Assembly: GCF_002878395.1 (NCBI RefSeq) | Contig: NC_061114.1 | Span: 161,266,631 to 161,330,630, forward strand | Direction of reading: 5' to 3' | Source: Capsicum annuum | Lineage: Eukaryota; Streptophyta; Magnoliopsida; Solanales; Solanaceae | DNA: 64,000 nucleotides | In this document: piece after piece, positions 1 through 12,296 of the stretch | Layout of the letters: each line of letters begins with the position of its first letter | Numbering within the stretch: position 1 is the stretch's first letter | The notes under the pieces: generated by a model | Seen by the model: only the letters and a program-made list of their open reading frames with translations | Database searches by the model: none | What the model was told of the DNA's origin: nothing | Position numbers and translations under genes: made by a program

Positions 1-1729
1 AATGGTTGATTCAGCTTGGAGTAGTTCACCCCTCAGCTTAAGGTGGTTCTTATGGTCGTAGAGATGGTTTTCTAGGGTACCCAAAGAAGTTCTCAGATAG
101 GCAAGACAGGAGCTCGGTCAGGTACCTATCCAGGTGGTGAACATGATCAGTTATATGCAATACCTACTAGACCCAAGGCTTAGGCTATGGATACTGTAGT
201 TACATGTGTGATTTTAGTGTGCTTCCAATCGTCCCTTTCTTTTTTTGATCTAAGATCCACTTATTCTTATATATTTACTTATTGTTCACCATGATTGGAG
301 TTGACTAGTGATTTATTATATGTGCCATTACATGTATCTACTCCCATAGGTGATTCTTTAGTAGTGGATCAAATATTCAGATCATGTGTTGTGATAGTTA
401 GTGATGTTTATACTTGTGTTGATCTTATTATTCTAGATATATTGGATTTTGATATAATTATGGGCATGAATGAATTATCCCACTATCATGAGATCATAGA
501 CTTTTTATACCTAGATCGTTACCTTAGCCATGCTCAGTGTACCCTCAGTCATGTGGCAAGGAGCGATTAACCAAGATCTAATAGGGATTATATATTATGC
601 TCTTGCCTAGAGACCTATCTCTAGGGGTTGCAAGTCTTATCTCGCTTATGTTTGTGATGCTAGTGTTGAGACTCCATCTTTTTACTCTATTATTATTTTT
701 TGTGAGTTTCATGATGTGTTCCCGACCTACCTTCCTGGTAGTCCCCTTGTTTATGAGATTGAGTTTGCTATTGACCTCGATCCTAACACTCCACCTATTT
801 TTATGGCACCTTATCATATGGCTCGTATTGAGCTTAAGGAGCTGAATTTTTAGCTTTAGGGTCTTTATTGTAAGAGTTTTATAAGACTGATGTGTCCCCT
901 TGAAGTGATCCGCTTCTGTATTATTTGTGAAGAAGAAGGATGGCTCCTTGTATATGTGTATTTATTATAGGTAGCTTAATAAGGTGATGGTGAAGAGCCA
1001 TTATCCTATGTCTCATATTGATGATTTATTTAGCTAGCTTCAGGGTGCAGACATATTTTCTCAAATCATTTTGAGTCTTCGTATGGTAGGAGATTTCATT
1101 CTCCGATCTACGGGTTAAGACTTTTGAGGTTAGGCCCCATGGTATAGATATGCTTTAGGATTTGTGGGATGGAGTTAGGGTGATTCAGAATAGGCTAAGA
1201 GTGACTTAGAATAGGCAGAAGGCCCATACAGATCATTGGACTCATGTCTTGATATTTGGAGTTGGTGATCGTGTATTAATCCATGTTTTTCCCATGATGG
1301 GAATAATGAGGTTCGGGAGGAAAGGTAAGCTCAATTTGAGATAGGTTGGACCCTAAGAGACTCTCCGCGTTGTTGGTGATATAGCTCATGAGTTAGGTTT
1401 ACCTCTAGATTTTCCTATTATTTATTTAATTTTCCATCTCTCTATGTTGTGGTGATATATTCTTGATCTGTCTCATATGCTTAGATGGGACTTGATCCAG
1501 TTGGATAAGTTTTTGACCTTTTTTGAGGAACCTGTGCTCATTTTGACTAGTGATGGGTGCGACCTAGAGAAACTCCAGTTATAAAGTTTCAGTGGAGGCA
1601 CCTCCTAGTGGAGGAGGCCACTTGATACATTAAGAGCGATATGTGGGCCTAGTATCCTCACCTGTTCGAGACTTTAAGTATATACTCATCTTTAACTTTT
1701 AGGGATGAAAGTTCCTTAGTAGTGGATAT
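1..1729 (+). pseudogene. Tekay-like Ty3/gypsy pol remnant (protease, RT start, integrase C-end)
   Basis: Decayed retrotransposon polyprotein readable only by switching among the forward frames. About 185-560 is the retropepsin-type protease: the active-site region reads DLRSTYS (247-267) where the family normally has a DxG motif, so the key glycine is lost. It is followed by HVSTPIGDSLVVDQ and VDLIILDILDFDIIMGM. About 690-845 is the linker before reverse transcriptase (EIEFAIDLDPNTPP, ELKEL). About 850-1085 is the N-terminal part of RT. At about 1085 the sequence jumps to the integrase C-terminus and a degenerate chromodomain (about 1580-1670), so most of RT, RNase H and the integrase core are deleted. 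It lies directly upstream of the 3' LTR in the same orientation. The start is outside the window. Inactive. Confidence 0.85.
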
Positions 1730-2228
1730 TGTAATGACCCTTAGGTCATTTTTTGTATTCAAGCTTATTTTTGCCATTAGATCCTTTCCATATCTTTCCT
1801 AAGTCATTTATGACTTGATGGAACCGATACTTTAGTTATGGGGTAGTTTATATGGTTTTTAGAGTCAATTCCCTAGTTAAAAGTCTTCATTGGTTCCAAA
1901 TAGCCATTGAGTAAAAACTTTAGTAAAATGATCTCAAATGCAAATTCTAACTACGCCAGTAGATCCAAAATATCGGTTTCAAGTTACGTAGACCTTTGGT
2001 TCGGGTCCAATGCACCCAAGCTCATTTCGACCTATTGATCGAAAAGTGGAAAAATTGAAAGATATGGGTGTGGGATTGACAATTGGTCTAAACGACCTTG
2101 ATGGAAAATTCAACTTTACCAATGCGTTCGAAACATCTAATTTAGTGGGGAACATAGTTCAATTGTGAAAATTAGAGTCTGAATGAGTTTTAAGGGTCAA
2201 AACAAAATTTTGACTTTGTTGGTATTAG

Positions 2229-2289
2229 TGCCATGACGATCATGGCATGGCGATCGCGGTCCATTTGATGGAGATATCGACATCTCCAT
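2229..2289. repeat. Two adjacent hairpins just upstream of the LTR TATA box
   Basis: Hairpin 1 has arms TGCCATGA (2229-2236) and TCATGGCA (2240-2247) with a 3-nt loop. Hairpin 2 has arms ATGGAGAT (2268-2275) and ATCTCCAT (2282-2289) with a 6-nt loop. Both stems are perfect 8-bp pairings. They sit 12-73 bases before the TATA box in the U3 part of the LTR. Function unknown; a paired site for a dimeric DNA-binding protein or a cruciform are possibilities only. Confidence 0.8.
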
Positions 2290-2301
2290 GTCTGAAGGGA
2301 C

Positions 2302-2309
2302 TATAAATA
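2302..2309 (+). promoter_or_regulatory. LTR TATA box
   Basis: TATAAATA about 570 bp into the 4.7-kb LTR, the expected place for the Pol II promoter that starts the element's genomic RNA. The related LTR at 52456 has TATATATA at the equivalent point (53132). Confidence 0.6.
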
Positions 2310-4220
2310 GGCCCTCAAGTTGCGATTTGTCCATTTTCTCTTTATTTTTGAGACCTAGAAGCCCTAGAAGGGTAAGATAACTCTATATTGAGTCTTGGGT
2401 ATGACTTGGAAGCTTGATTAACTTATATTTCCAAGATTAACATCATATTTAAGGTAAGAATTCTTCGATTTCAATGATTGAATTTCTTGAATTCTTTACC
2501 AAAACCCCATATAGCTTGAGGGATTATTTTTTCCCAAATATGCTTAGTATTCACCTATTCCTTGAGGGTTATGATTTCTTGATGGTGTATGAACTTTGGG
2601 TTGACTCTGAAGACCTGTTTTGTGTAAGTGGGACCCACTTGGGGGTTTTGGTGTCATTTTTGGATCCAAAGGACAATGCTTCACTATGCGTATCAATATT
2701 CTCGTAATGATGTGTAGATTGTGTTTTTGATAGCTTGGCACCTTAAAGAAGTTTCTTGAAAGGGAAAAGCAAAGGTTTAGCGAATTTTTGAGCATTCATC
2801 AGAATTAAGGTAAGCTAGGCTTACTCCTTGTTAGATTGAGCTATGTGATAGTATAATTGTGATGTCTTGATAGATTAGGTTGGGTTTAGGTATTGGATTG
2901 TTGATATGCAAGACTTGGGTTAGTTGGACAAATTAGGCTATGTGAATCTTAGAGTTAAAAAGCTTGACTTGTTCACTATATATTAGGTGGAATAGACTTC
3001 ATTACTCATGTTTAGGATGACAATACCTTAGAATACTTGACCTTAGGTGAAATACTATAGTTGTGCATACTTAGAGTTAATTTTCCTTAATTCCTTATAC
3101 TAGCGAAGATTGCATTAGTTTCATTGGACTAAGTAAAAGTGATTGAGTAGAATATCTACCTTAGGGCTTATGGTGGCTTTCTATATATCTTAAGAGTTGA
3201 TTTAGATACCTTAGCCTACTCCTAAGTAGAAATTGACTTAGAATGTATTTCAGGGATTTAGAAGTGGGCTCATCGACCCACTTTAAGGCAAGACTTATGA
3301 TTAGTTCCCTTGAACCCTTACGCCTAGTAATTGACTAGAGAGTGCCCTTTGAGTCAATATTGATGGCTCTTGGAACTTGTAGGATATGAGGAATGGCATT
3401 GAGAGTAATGCCCAGGTGATTATGCATTTGTATGTTTTATTGGCTAAATCTTATGTCGAGCTATTAATTTATTGTAATTGATTATTGCATGGGCTAACGA
3501 ACATGCTATTGAATGAGACCTTTACTATAATATGGCCTAAGCCTTAAATAGTGTTTTGACCACGCTATGAGTAAGCCATAGATTATGTCATGCTTTAGCT
3601 ATTTCTCATACTATGGATAAAGTATCTTTAGGCCAATGATAGGCCAATACAGATGCTACTAATGGGCCGTTGTTTATGATATCGCTTATGGTTATGCTCA
3701 TGGTCTAAACAATTAGATTATAGATTACATAATGATAAGCCCTTGATTATACTCTTGTTTAATCCATGTATATATCAATGATTAAGCCATTGATTAAGCT
3801 AGTGTTTGGGCCGTTCACTATGTTATGACCATTCTTAATAATAACGCTAATAATTTTTTGGAAATCTTCCTTATTGTTGATATTGGAAATGATAATGTTA
3901 ATGGTGAACATTGGTGCTAGAAGACATGCATATTGAATATATGTAATGATATTCTATAAATTATGCTTGGACTAATGATATCTCATTATATGATTAATTG
4001 TGTTAATGCTTTTGCCACTAATTATACTTATCTATATACCCATCTCTTTGGTATGGGACGGAGGAAGAGGTTGGTGTTAAGGATATAATTTTCGAGGGAA
4101 AACTCAATAAATATTTTATATTATTCATGTTACATATACATATACCTATTGATAAAGTGATTGATGATGAACGTTGGATTATGGAGGTACGCTCTTCTTC
4201 GCTTCTCCTTTATATTTATT

Positions 4221-4305
4221 TACTTTAGCCCTCGTGGGGCTGGTCATGTACTTTAGCCCTTGTAGGAATTGTTATTTACTTTAACTCTCGTGGAGCTTGG
4301 TTTTG
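4221..4305 (+). repeat. 28-bp tandem triplet in LTR
   Basis: Three imperfect head-to-tail copies beginning TACTTTAGCCCTCGTGG (4221, 4249, 4277), located downstream of the TATA box and so probably within the transcribed leader. Confidence 0.75.
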
Positions 4306-4339
4306 TTAATGATATAAATTTACATATTGTGATGATATA

Positions 4340-4655
4340 TTGACACCCAGAAAGGATGGAGTGCACTATAATGATATGTTAATCCCATCAAGGCCGGAGG
4401 ATATTGTGATTACATTTTGATACCCGGAAAGGCCGAAGGATATTGTGATGACATGTTGATACCCATTAAGGCCGGAGAATATTATTAGTATATGCTGATA
4501 CCCGGCAAGGCCGGAGGATATCGTGATGATATTATGATACCTGGTGCAACTGGATGATTTGTTTATGATTTGTGAATACTCAACAAGGTTGGAGGATGCT
4601 GTGATAACATGATGATACCCAATAAGGCCAAAGGATACTATGATGATATGATGAG
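4340..4655 (+). repeat. 39-bp hairpin-bearing tandem array (8 units)
   Basis: Eight imperfect units with the core GATACCCGGCAAGGCCGGAGG starting near 4343, 4382, 4421, 4460, 4499, 4538, 4577 and 4616, a regular 39-bp period. The best core folds as CCGGC (4502-4506), AAG loop, GCCGG (4510-4514). The spacer is a TGTGATGATATG-like sequence. The homologous LTR at 52456-58300 has only about four units (54679-54820), so the array varies in copy number. Confidence 0.8.
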
Positions 4656-5599
4656 ATTAGAGACGTCTGTTATAGTCTTCTAGCAAATAAGGCATAAAAG
4701 TGGTATAGTTGTTGATTTAAGGCTGAACGATGCTTCGGGGTGGATATTGCTTAATTGGATAATAGTGACTAATGGATTAGCAAACCTTAGTGATAAAAAG
4801 GACTAGTGGCATCGATGGCTCTTAATAGTGATGATTATTTTATTATGGAGGTTAGTAATTATGGGTTTATCTATGGTGATGATGATTAGTTGTTATTGAT
4901 GAATAAGTCTATGATGTTGATTATTTGTTAAATGAGGATTTGTTGATTAGTGATGCTAGTTAATAAAAAATGTTAGTTGATGGATGAATAATGAATAAAT
5001 GGTGATTACCGAACCTTAGTGTTGAATGGTGACTAGTGGGATTATGATGGCTAGGAATAAATACTGGTTAATTAACGAATGTGGTCAGTGGTGAATCTTG
5101 GCTAGATGCTAAATATTGTCTAGTTAGTGAATAATGACTAGTTTTTGACTCATGAAGAGTGATTGTGTGATGAACAGGGATAGATAATAATTCAATATCT
5201 CTTGATGCCTAGCAAGTAAATGGTTTAGTAATAAGCGTTGGCTAGCTAATAATGAGTAAATAGGGTGTATTGATGATATAGATGTGTATATGATGGTACA
5301 GTTCTGAGTATAAGTATATTGGTATATGTTATTCAATTATGATTATTGATGATGATTATGAGCGTTAGTAAATAGACGATTGATAGAAATTATGGAAAAC
5401 TATGAAATAATGAGGAAGTGTGGAGATATAGTCGACTTGATTCCTTTATGTTTCTATTGGGTGTGCTCTTTGGTGGTATGGGACGCCATGATGAGTTCTT
5501 TACTTTATGCACCAGTTGGCGTATAAGAGCCAACTTTTTAATTGTTAATGATTGTGTTGATATTTATGATGTGTTATGATTTTGAGTTGTTTATTTCTT

Positions 5600-5880
5600 A
5601 TGTATGGCAATATTGGGATGCGTTGATGCCTTTTGTTATATTGCTATTTCAAAATCTACTACTTGTTATGTGCAGTGATAGTTACATGCATTGGTGACTT
5701 ATGTTATATTGTTATTCTTATATTTGTTACTTGTTATGTACAACAATATTGGCATGCGTTGACGCCTTATATTATTCTATTATTCCGATTTTTATTACTT
5801 GTCATGTAGAGCGATATTGGCATGTGTTGACGCCTTATGTTACACTGTTATCCAATTTGTTTACTTATTATATATAGTGA
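5600..5880 (+). repeat. 68-bp tandem array (about 4 units)
   Basis: Four diverged copies of a unit containing GGCATGCGTTGACGCCTTATG followed by a T-rich stretch and ACTTGTTATGTA, with centres near 5622, 5690, 5759 and 5827. The related LTR on the right keeps only one to one and a half units (57655-57735). Confidence 0.7.
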
Positions 5881-6439
5881 TGATGAAGATGATTCAATTT
5901 TGATTGTATACCTTGATTTAGTTATGATTATCTTGCACTTTATCATTCTTATATCATGATTTAGCTCAGTCGGCAGATAATGTCTACGGAGTACCCATTG
6001 TTTTGGTACTCATACTACACTTTTGTACCCTTTTGGTGCAACTCCAAGTATTATTTGTCATCGCTGACTGTGGTTCCTGCAGTGATTTATTTCTAGAGAT
6101 AGGGCGAGCTCTTGGAGTTCGAGTCACCCAATTTCCTTCTATTTCTTGTATTCAGTCTTTAGTACTCAAGATATATGTTTTGACTATTCTAGAGTTGGAG
6201 TTGTATTGACACTATTAGGTTTGACCGTACTAACTCTACCAGGTTTTGAGATTGGTATCTTGTTTGACTGTTCATTCTATCTAGAACCCTTACGTTTACA
6301 ATCGATATTCTATAATTTCGCCTATGTTGGGCCTTTTATACCGGATTAACCCATTGTTTTAGCGCTGGGTGATGGTATTGGCTTACCTACTTGGGGGAAT
6401 TCGTAGGTGTCATCATGACTGATAAATTGGGTCGTGACA

Positions 6440-7840
6440 AAAAGTCACAACACAATATCAATACACTCGATCCACCACTAAAGAATCACCTACCTGGGTA
6501 GATACACGAATAGGAATGGAAAGAGGCCCACTAATTGAATCAAAACCCAAAGCAAAATACACATATATATAGAATAAAGTCGATATGGGATCAATAACAC
6601 AGATGTTGGTCTAAAACAAATGAGAACGATACCTGTGATCACAACATCTGAATCCTCTGCGTCAGGTCAAGCTGGTTTAGTATAGCACTTACCATGACCA
6701 CCAACTGCCTGAGGGTCCCTACAAGCACCACCACGAGCTCCACTACCTCTGCCCTTCGCACCTCTGGTAGCACCCTTACACCTCAAAGCTGAAATAGGAG
6801 TGGCTCTAATCACAGGGAAGTGGCAACCCTTTGACACAGACACAATCTCATCTCACATAAAGTAACCTCTACGACCCGACTCAACAGGATAAGGTACAAC
6901 TGGACCCGGACGAACACCCTGAACTACTGAACTAGAAGATCCACCACCCAATCTGTGCAAAGCAGCCTGCACCGACCTACCCTGATATCCATGAGAACCT
7001 CTAAAATCTCTACTACGAGAAATCTAACCTCTTAACTCCAAAATGGTGCACCTTTTTGGTGCCTTCCTAAGATGCTCTAAGAATTCCCTCGCCATCTTAG
7101 CATGATCCACTATAATCTGAAAAGACGATCCAAATACAACCATCTGAAATGTAGCAAACTGAAAGAAGACATCCAAACCCTTCACAAACTTCCAAATCTT
7201 CTCAGGCTCAATTAAAATAGTAGAATACGAATATCTAGTCAAGGCATAGAAGTGTGCCTTATACTCTGCTACAATCATGGAGCCCTACTCCAGACAATCA
7301 AACTCATCATAGATCCGATCCCCCAAACTATTAGGTACATACCTCTCTAAAAGGCATCAGTAAGATGATCCCAAGTCATATTAGGAAAATCAAGAGATTT
7401 GCAACTAACCAGTGACCTCTACCAATACCAGAATCTCTCAACTGATAGGTAACATAAGCAACTCCATGTGACTCTAATGAACCCAAATTATGCAAATTCT
7501 CTCAAAAATCAATCAAGAACACATAAGCATCCTCATCCACAGTATCACTGAATCTAAGAGGACCCAGATGAGTAAATCTCTCTAACCTCTTCTGGTCCTC
7601 AGAAGACATAATAGTACTCACAGTAAGGGGAGGCATAATTAATCCAGTAGGCTCAGATTCCATCTGAGGAGGCAACATAGCTAAAGGTTGAACTCCCAAT
7701 CTTGGAACACTATGCTCAGCTATCAAATGTGAAAGACAAATAGGATGAGTGGTTTGAGGAGTACCCAAAATAGAAGCAGGTACAACATGAGGATCCTCAC
7801 TCTGAAATGAAGGAATGATCACGCCCAAACTATACCTCCT
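6440..7840 (-). pseudogene. Tekay-like gag and protease fragment
   Basis: Minus-strand polyprotein remnant. From right to left, 7502-7815 encodes the gag N-terminal part (EDQKRLERFTHLGPLRFSD), 7024-7278 the conserved gag stretch (VAEYKAHFYALTRY, KIWKFVKGLDVFFQ), about 6690-6990 a Gly/Arg-rich linker, and about 6440-6680 the start of the protease (VITGIV, then a lost DPGSTYS-type active site, then IPIRVSTQVGDSLVVDRVY). Several stops and frameshifts break it. The protease is cut at 6440, where the family-A LTR ends. The gag N-terminus runs into an Athila-like leader at about 7815, so the 126-aa frame at 7502-7882 is a chimera of two elements. Confidence 0.8.
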
Positions 7841-9102
7841 AAAAATGTTTATTATGGACTTTGTCAAAATATCATAACCCAACTCAGGTTAGGGTCAAAC
7901 CCAAGGGAATACGTGGAATTGTGGCTCTTACTTGCTATAATCAACAGGCTGAATTTGAGAAGTAAATGGGGATTTTTGTGTCAATGGTAACAAAAATATA
8001 AAGCTTTGGTTGTAAATAGTCAAAGACGAACACTAGGTTTGTGTTTTCCTTGGCTTCTAACTCAATAGGTTTCTCGTATTCAACCCAACTATTCAACTGA
8101 TATGCATGTAGAGTCTAGTAAGATAGTTATCACCAACTGCCTCTCAGCGTACTTTGGTAAATTTCACTCATCTCCTCTTGTCTCATATTTGTACCTCCCT
8201 CTCAGGTTTGTAGTGAATACAGACTAGATCCTAATGTTTGCAACTGTTAAGAAGTAAATAAACTCAAAGGAAAACACAATGCATACAACAACAATTAGCT
8301 AAGAGGATTGAACACTTTTCCTACTTTGTTATTTATCCAGGGTTCCCACAACCCTAGCTATGGGTTTTAGCCGCACATGTTTGTTAAACCATCAACAAAA
8401 TTTATATTGAATAACATTAAGAATTATTTCAAGAATAACTAAATAAAATTCAATGTCGGTAACTGAATTATCAACCAAAAAACAATACAAAGCAATTCCC
8501 AGATCAAATTCGAATCTTGGAATCAAAATATATATTGTAAGTGTTAAGAGTGCATAACCTAACTACAAAACATAAATCGAGTATATATGTAGTACACAAG
8601 GAAAACCTGAACATCAAATCCTCAACAAAAAAGAAAAATATAGGTCGGTAGCCACTTACATAGGCTACATATAGACCGTAAGTACCACATGCGGACAATA
8701 TTTGGACATTGGTAAGTTCCAAAACTCAAGTACAGATCTTTCATCTCTCTGTACTTTTGATCTCTACACATACCTGGTTCACATACAGACCCTATGTACC
8801 ACATACGGATCGTATGTGGACATAGGATAGTGCAGAGTCTTTTTTTCCTGCTTCTGATTCTCTGCACTTCTATTCTGATACATACTTAGGTCACCTATGC
8901 CCGATAAGTGGCACATACGCCCATAAAAGCCTTAGTAAATAGCTAAAGACTTCAATTTTCATCTTTTTCTTCAATTTAACATCCAAAACTTGATTTCATG
9001 TGAAACATACCCAAAAAATTTCATATCTAACAAAACAACCTAAGAAACTTGCATATTTTCATCATTTTAAGCAGCGAAAGTGCTATGTTTTTATAGCACA
9101 TC
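7818..9102 (-). repeat. Athila-like LTR plus leader, copy 1
   Basis: Minus-strand LTR starting TGTGCTATAAAAACATAGC at 9102 and ending near 7866. It is homologous over its whole length to 16612-18043, and a 0.2-kb piece recurs at 21840-22062. The similarity to copy 2 continues about 45 bp past the LTR end into leader sequence (GGAGGTATAGTTTGGGC against GGAGGTGTAGATTGGGC). Both copies are therefore 5' LTRs of separate insertions, not the two ends of one element. No coding function. Confidence 0.75.
8791..8826. repeat. Long hairpin in Athila-like LTR
   Basis: Near-perfect inverted repeat: CCTATGT, one unpaired A, CCACATACG (8799-8807), GAT loop, CGTATGTGG (8811-8819), ACATAGG (8820-8826). That is a 16-bp stem with a single bulge. 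The homologous place in copy 2 (17730-17768) keeps the fold with changed bases, including a C-G pair replaced by A-T. Confidence 0.8.
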
Positions 9103-10030
9103 AAGACCCTCAACTTAGAACGTTTTCATGTCCTCATAGCGCTATGGGTTTCATGTGCTCAACTTTCATTTGTAGGTACACCATTCACATAGCCACATCT
9201 CGCTTCATATTGTTCCACCAATACATTTATTTAAGGTCATGATACATTTTCATCGAACCAAGATGAACAGTATAGCGCAACTCTTGCATGTCATCTAGAA
9301 TCCTCTCTTGCAAACCATCTACATCAGGAACACATAACTCTCTTGGTACTGCAAGGTACCATCACCACGAATCTCAAAGGCTAACACCTTTTGCTCACCT
9401 ACGTCACCCTTGATCCTTATCAAGACAGGATTTAACATTTACTTCTCCTTGATTTTAATACCAAGAGACAACCACGCCACTTCTTGTACCAATACACCAC
9501 CATCCTCGGAGTCCAAGAAGCAAACTCTAAGGTTAGCCAAAAGGTGAATATCCTTCTCTAACTTCCACTTTCCTTTATCTACATAAGCCAGACTACCTAT
9601 AGATAACCTGCTAAGAGCATCAACAACCACGTTAGCTTTACTTGGGCTGTAATGAAGACTCGTGTCATAATCCTAAAGAAGCTGAATCCATCTCTTTTGC
9701 CTGAGGTTAAGCTTTTTCATAGTAAACACATATTGCAGTCTCTTATACCAAAAAGATATCCACATGTACTCCATACAAATAGTGACACTAGATTTTCAAC
9801 ACGAACACCACAGCTAATAATTCTAAGTCATGGGTTGGATAATTCTTCTTATGCACCTTCAACTATCTGGAAGCATAAGTTATCACCTTCCCATGTTGTA
9901 TTATGATGCACCTAAGCCCCATACAGGAGCACCAAATCTTTGGGGAGGCATGATTTGAAATACAAAAAAACAGAAATAGAAGAGTTTCCAAGACCTGAGA
10001 CTCTATAGCCCAAAATAGATCACAATAAAA
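9103..10030 (-). pseudogene. Tekay-like RNase H and integrase N-terminal fragment
   Basis: Minus-strand pol fragment. About 9600-9960 encodes RNase H: a region matching CVLMQHGKVIAYASRQL is seen as RCIIIQHGKVITYASR, followed by LELLAVVF-like and QYVFTMKKLNLRQKRW-like stretches and ending NVVVDALSR. 9439-9600 continues into the spacer (VDKGKWKLEKDIHLLANLRV). About 9170-9440 is the start of integrase with an MYHDL and YWWNNMKRD-like zinc-binding region. Multiple stops and frameshifts. It is fused at about 10030 to 5' UTR sequence, so gag, protease and RT are deleted. It is cut at 9103 by the Athila-like LTR. Confidence 0.8.
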
Positions 10031-10136
10031 GGGAAACATTACAATATGCCTCACATTCTCTGCCTTGTGGTACGCTACACACTTATAAAAGAGACTCTAC
10101 TTGACACAACTTTATGGACACCTAATGACCATGAAA
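10031..10136 (-). other. 5' UTR remnant of the minus-strand element
   Basis: Leader between the primer site and the deleted coding region. It reads on the minus strand as a sequence with AAGTTGTGTCAAGTAGAGTC, a leader type common next to the initiator-methionine primer site in this element group. It stops abruptly at about 10030 where RNase H coding begins. Confidence 0.5.
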
Positions 10137-10153
10137 CTAGGCTCTGATACCAA
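10137..10153 (-). other. Primer binding site (initiator tRNA-Met)
   Basis: Minus strand reads TTGGTATCAGAGCCTAG, a perfect match to the usual plant initiator tRNA-Met primer site, three bases inside the LTR end at 10157. It shows that the LTR to the right is the 5' LTR of a minus-strand element. Confidence 0.9.
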
Positions 10154-10156
10154 GCT

Positions 10157-12296
10157 TGTCAAGACCTGAACTAGGGCCTGGCTATGATGAATATCTCAAG
10201 TCTATTGAGGACTAGAGACCACCCCCTTAGCCTAGTCTAACCAAACATAATATAACTAGAAGCAGATGAATTTTGAATATATAACAAGATAGATAAATCA
10301 ACTAAATAGGATCTAGGAATTTCAAAAACCATCCCAGTCCATAGTAGTCTATAAAGCCTCTAATAACTAAGAACATACTAATTCAGGACATGCCCCGACC
10401 ATAGCCTAAAACCACTAAAATACTCTAAGATAGAAATAAAATAAGATAATGAAATAAGAGACTTTGGGAAAATGGAAGATCACCACTTCAAGTAGATCTC
10501 AAACAATCCAAAAATCATGTACCACTTTGCAAGAAAATAAAAGTATTTTTAGACCCTGCATCGCATGGGGATACAACATCTGGGAAAGGTTAGAAAGGTG
10601 AGCGCTAGCATGTTACTCAGGAAAGGGATAAAATAATGTCATGATCAATCACTCCAAAATCATTCCAAAACTATATACACTTAATCATACACATACACAC
10701 ATATATATGTAACATGCTGGGATAGGGAACAAGGTTTAGCATGAAGTTTAAAATATTATCCTATATTGTGTAGCTTAAATCATCATCCATGCCGATGGTT
10801 TATATGGTTATAGCTCCCACTGCTAGTTGGGTCCATCTTTCTCCCTGTTGGTTGGGCCTTAGTACATAATAGTCGTACGAACTAGAGAAATCCAAAGAAG
10901 GGTCAAAGTCATCAAGGCTACAACTATTCTAAAATGTATATATATATATATATGTATATAATGTGTGAACTATGTACACGGCCATAAAGACCAACCCCCA
11001 CACCAACAAACATGCTTTCCAGTATTGGTCCCTTGGGACCTCCACCTTTACGGCTCAACAACAAAACCCCCTTTAAGCTCAATTGAAACATTTACACATT
11101 CTCATTCATTAAACCAAGGACCATCTATTTAGGCACATACTATTGGTATCGTCATGCCAATTATGCTTGTTAGCTTATATTATCATGCCATTTAAATTGT
11201 CCATCAACTTAGGGAAATGTGACGACCCCCTTTGTTCATTAAATCAAGTTGGGGGAATGACTTGACCCCCAAGTTTCCAAATTAGAATAAAAAACATAGC
11301 CAAAAAATATTTTTAACTGTTTAACCATTTATGAAATGTATTAGCATAAAAGAGTAAGTCAAACCATGTGACTATTTATATTTCAAATCCAATAATGCAA
11401 GTGGGAGGGATACAATTTCCAAAACCAATTCCAAACCAAAATCATCAATTTGGGGGGAATGCCTTAAGCCCCATCCCATTAACCATACCCATGAACTCCA
11501 ACGGGTTTCAAAATACATAAGTAAAGTATAATCAAAAGCATTAGAGCCATGAAAATCCAATTCAAGTAACCATCATTCCAAAGCCCTTAACCCATATCAA
11601 AATTTACATTTAAATCCATATAAATAACCATAGAATACATACCTGTATATGAAAAAATTTTAGGGAAGAGATACATGCCTGAAAGTATTAGGAATCATAT
11701 AGAGAAATCACCAATCCACAAAAACCCTAGTTGTTCTTTCCATGTGGATTTGAGAGAGTAAAGAGTAGTTTATGAAGAGTAATGAAATGTTATGGGGTCC
11801 CTTAGGGTATTTTAGGTAGTGGGTTTTAATTGGGTAAAGAGGACATGACCAAAGTTCCCCTAATTAAAACACAGGAAAAACTATTGCTAATGACTATGGG
11901 TCACCTTACGACTTATAAGGACTCATTATGAGTCATCACCATGACTTGTGGTATGGACAGTGACTTAAGGCAACCCTATTGATAACCCTTTAAGTCATAC
12001 CATATGACTCATAATATGACATTATGACTTGTAGGATCCTAGTCGTACTCAGGACAGAAACATTGGCCACCACACTAGTTTGGTCACATGTCCCACTCTA
12101 CAACTCGTGACCTCTTCTTACGACTAGTGAGGTCCAATTCATGACCTCTATAAAAACTTGGGCATTAATCACTATTTCCTATGACTTGAGCCCTACGATT
12201 CATAATGAGTCTTCACGACACGCTAGGTGAGTTGTTACCTAGGTAGTGATCTCAAAAGTAAGAAACTTTTAGTGATTAAAAATCTGGGGTGTTATA
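10157..12296 (-). repeat. 2.1-kb 5' LTR, family B
   Basis: Minus-strand LTR starting TATAACACCCC at 12296 (expected TGTAACACCCC) and ending GGTCTTGACA at 10157, followed by a perfect primer site. Its first 400 bases are crowded with short inverted repeats built on GACTCAT/ATGAGTC. A (TA)n run lies at about 10937-10952. No coding sequence was recognised. It shows no clear similarity to the other LTRs in the window. Confidence 0.8.
11920..11934. repeat. Hairpin in family-B LTR
   Basis: GACTCAT (11920-11926), one T, ATGAGTC (11928-11934): a perfect 7-bp palindrome arm pair. Related CATGACTTR and ACTCATAAT motifs recur in both orientations from about 11890 to 12220, and CTAGGT (12223-12228) pairs with ACCTAG (12237-12242) near the LTR start. 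Confidence 0.7.

Larger units (their letters stand above)
1730..6439 (+). repeat. 4.7-kb 3' LTR, family A (Tekay/Del-like)
   Basis: Long terminal repeat beginning TGTAATGACCC and ending GGTCGTGACA, directly after the integrase/chromodomain remnant, as expected for a 3' LTR. The same family recurs at 52456-58300, with matching start, end and many internal blocks. The LTR holds a TATA box (2302-2309), two hairpins just upstream of it, a 28-bp tandem triplet (4221-4305), a 39-bp array (4340-4655) and a 68-bp array (5600-5880). No target duplication is visible: the base context left of the LTR belongs to the element and the right flank is another truncated element. No coding content was recognised in it. 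Confidence 0.85.

Noticed and set aside
7502..7882. 126-aa minus-strand frame as a single gene
   Set aside because: The first part is Athila-like LTR and leader sequence, the rest is Tekay-like gag. It is a chance fusion across an insertion edge.
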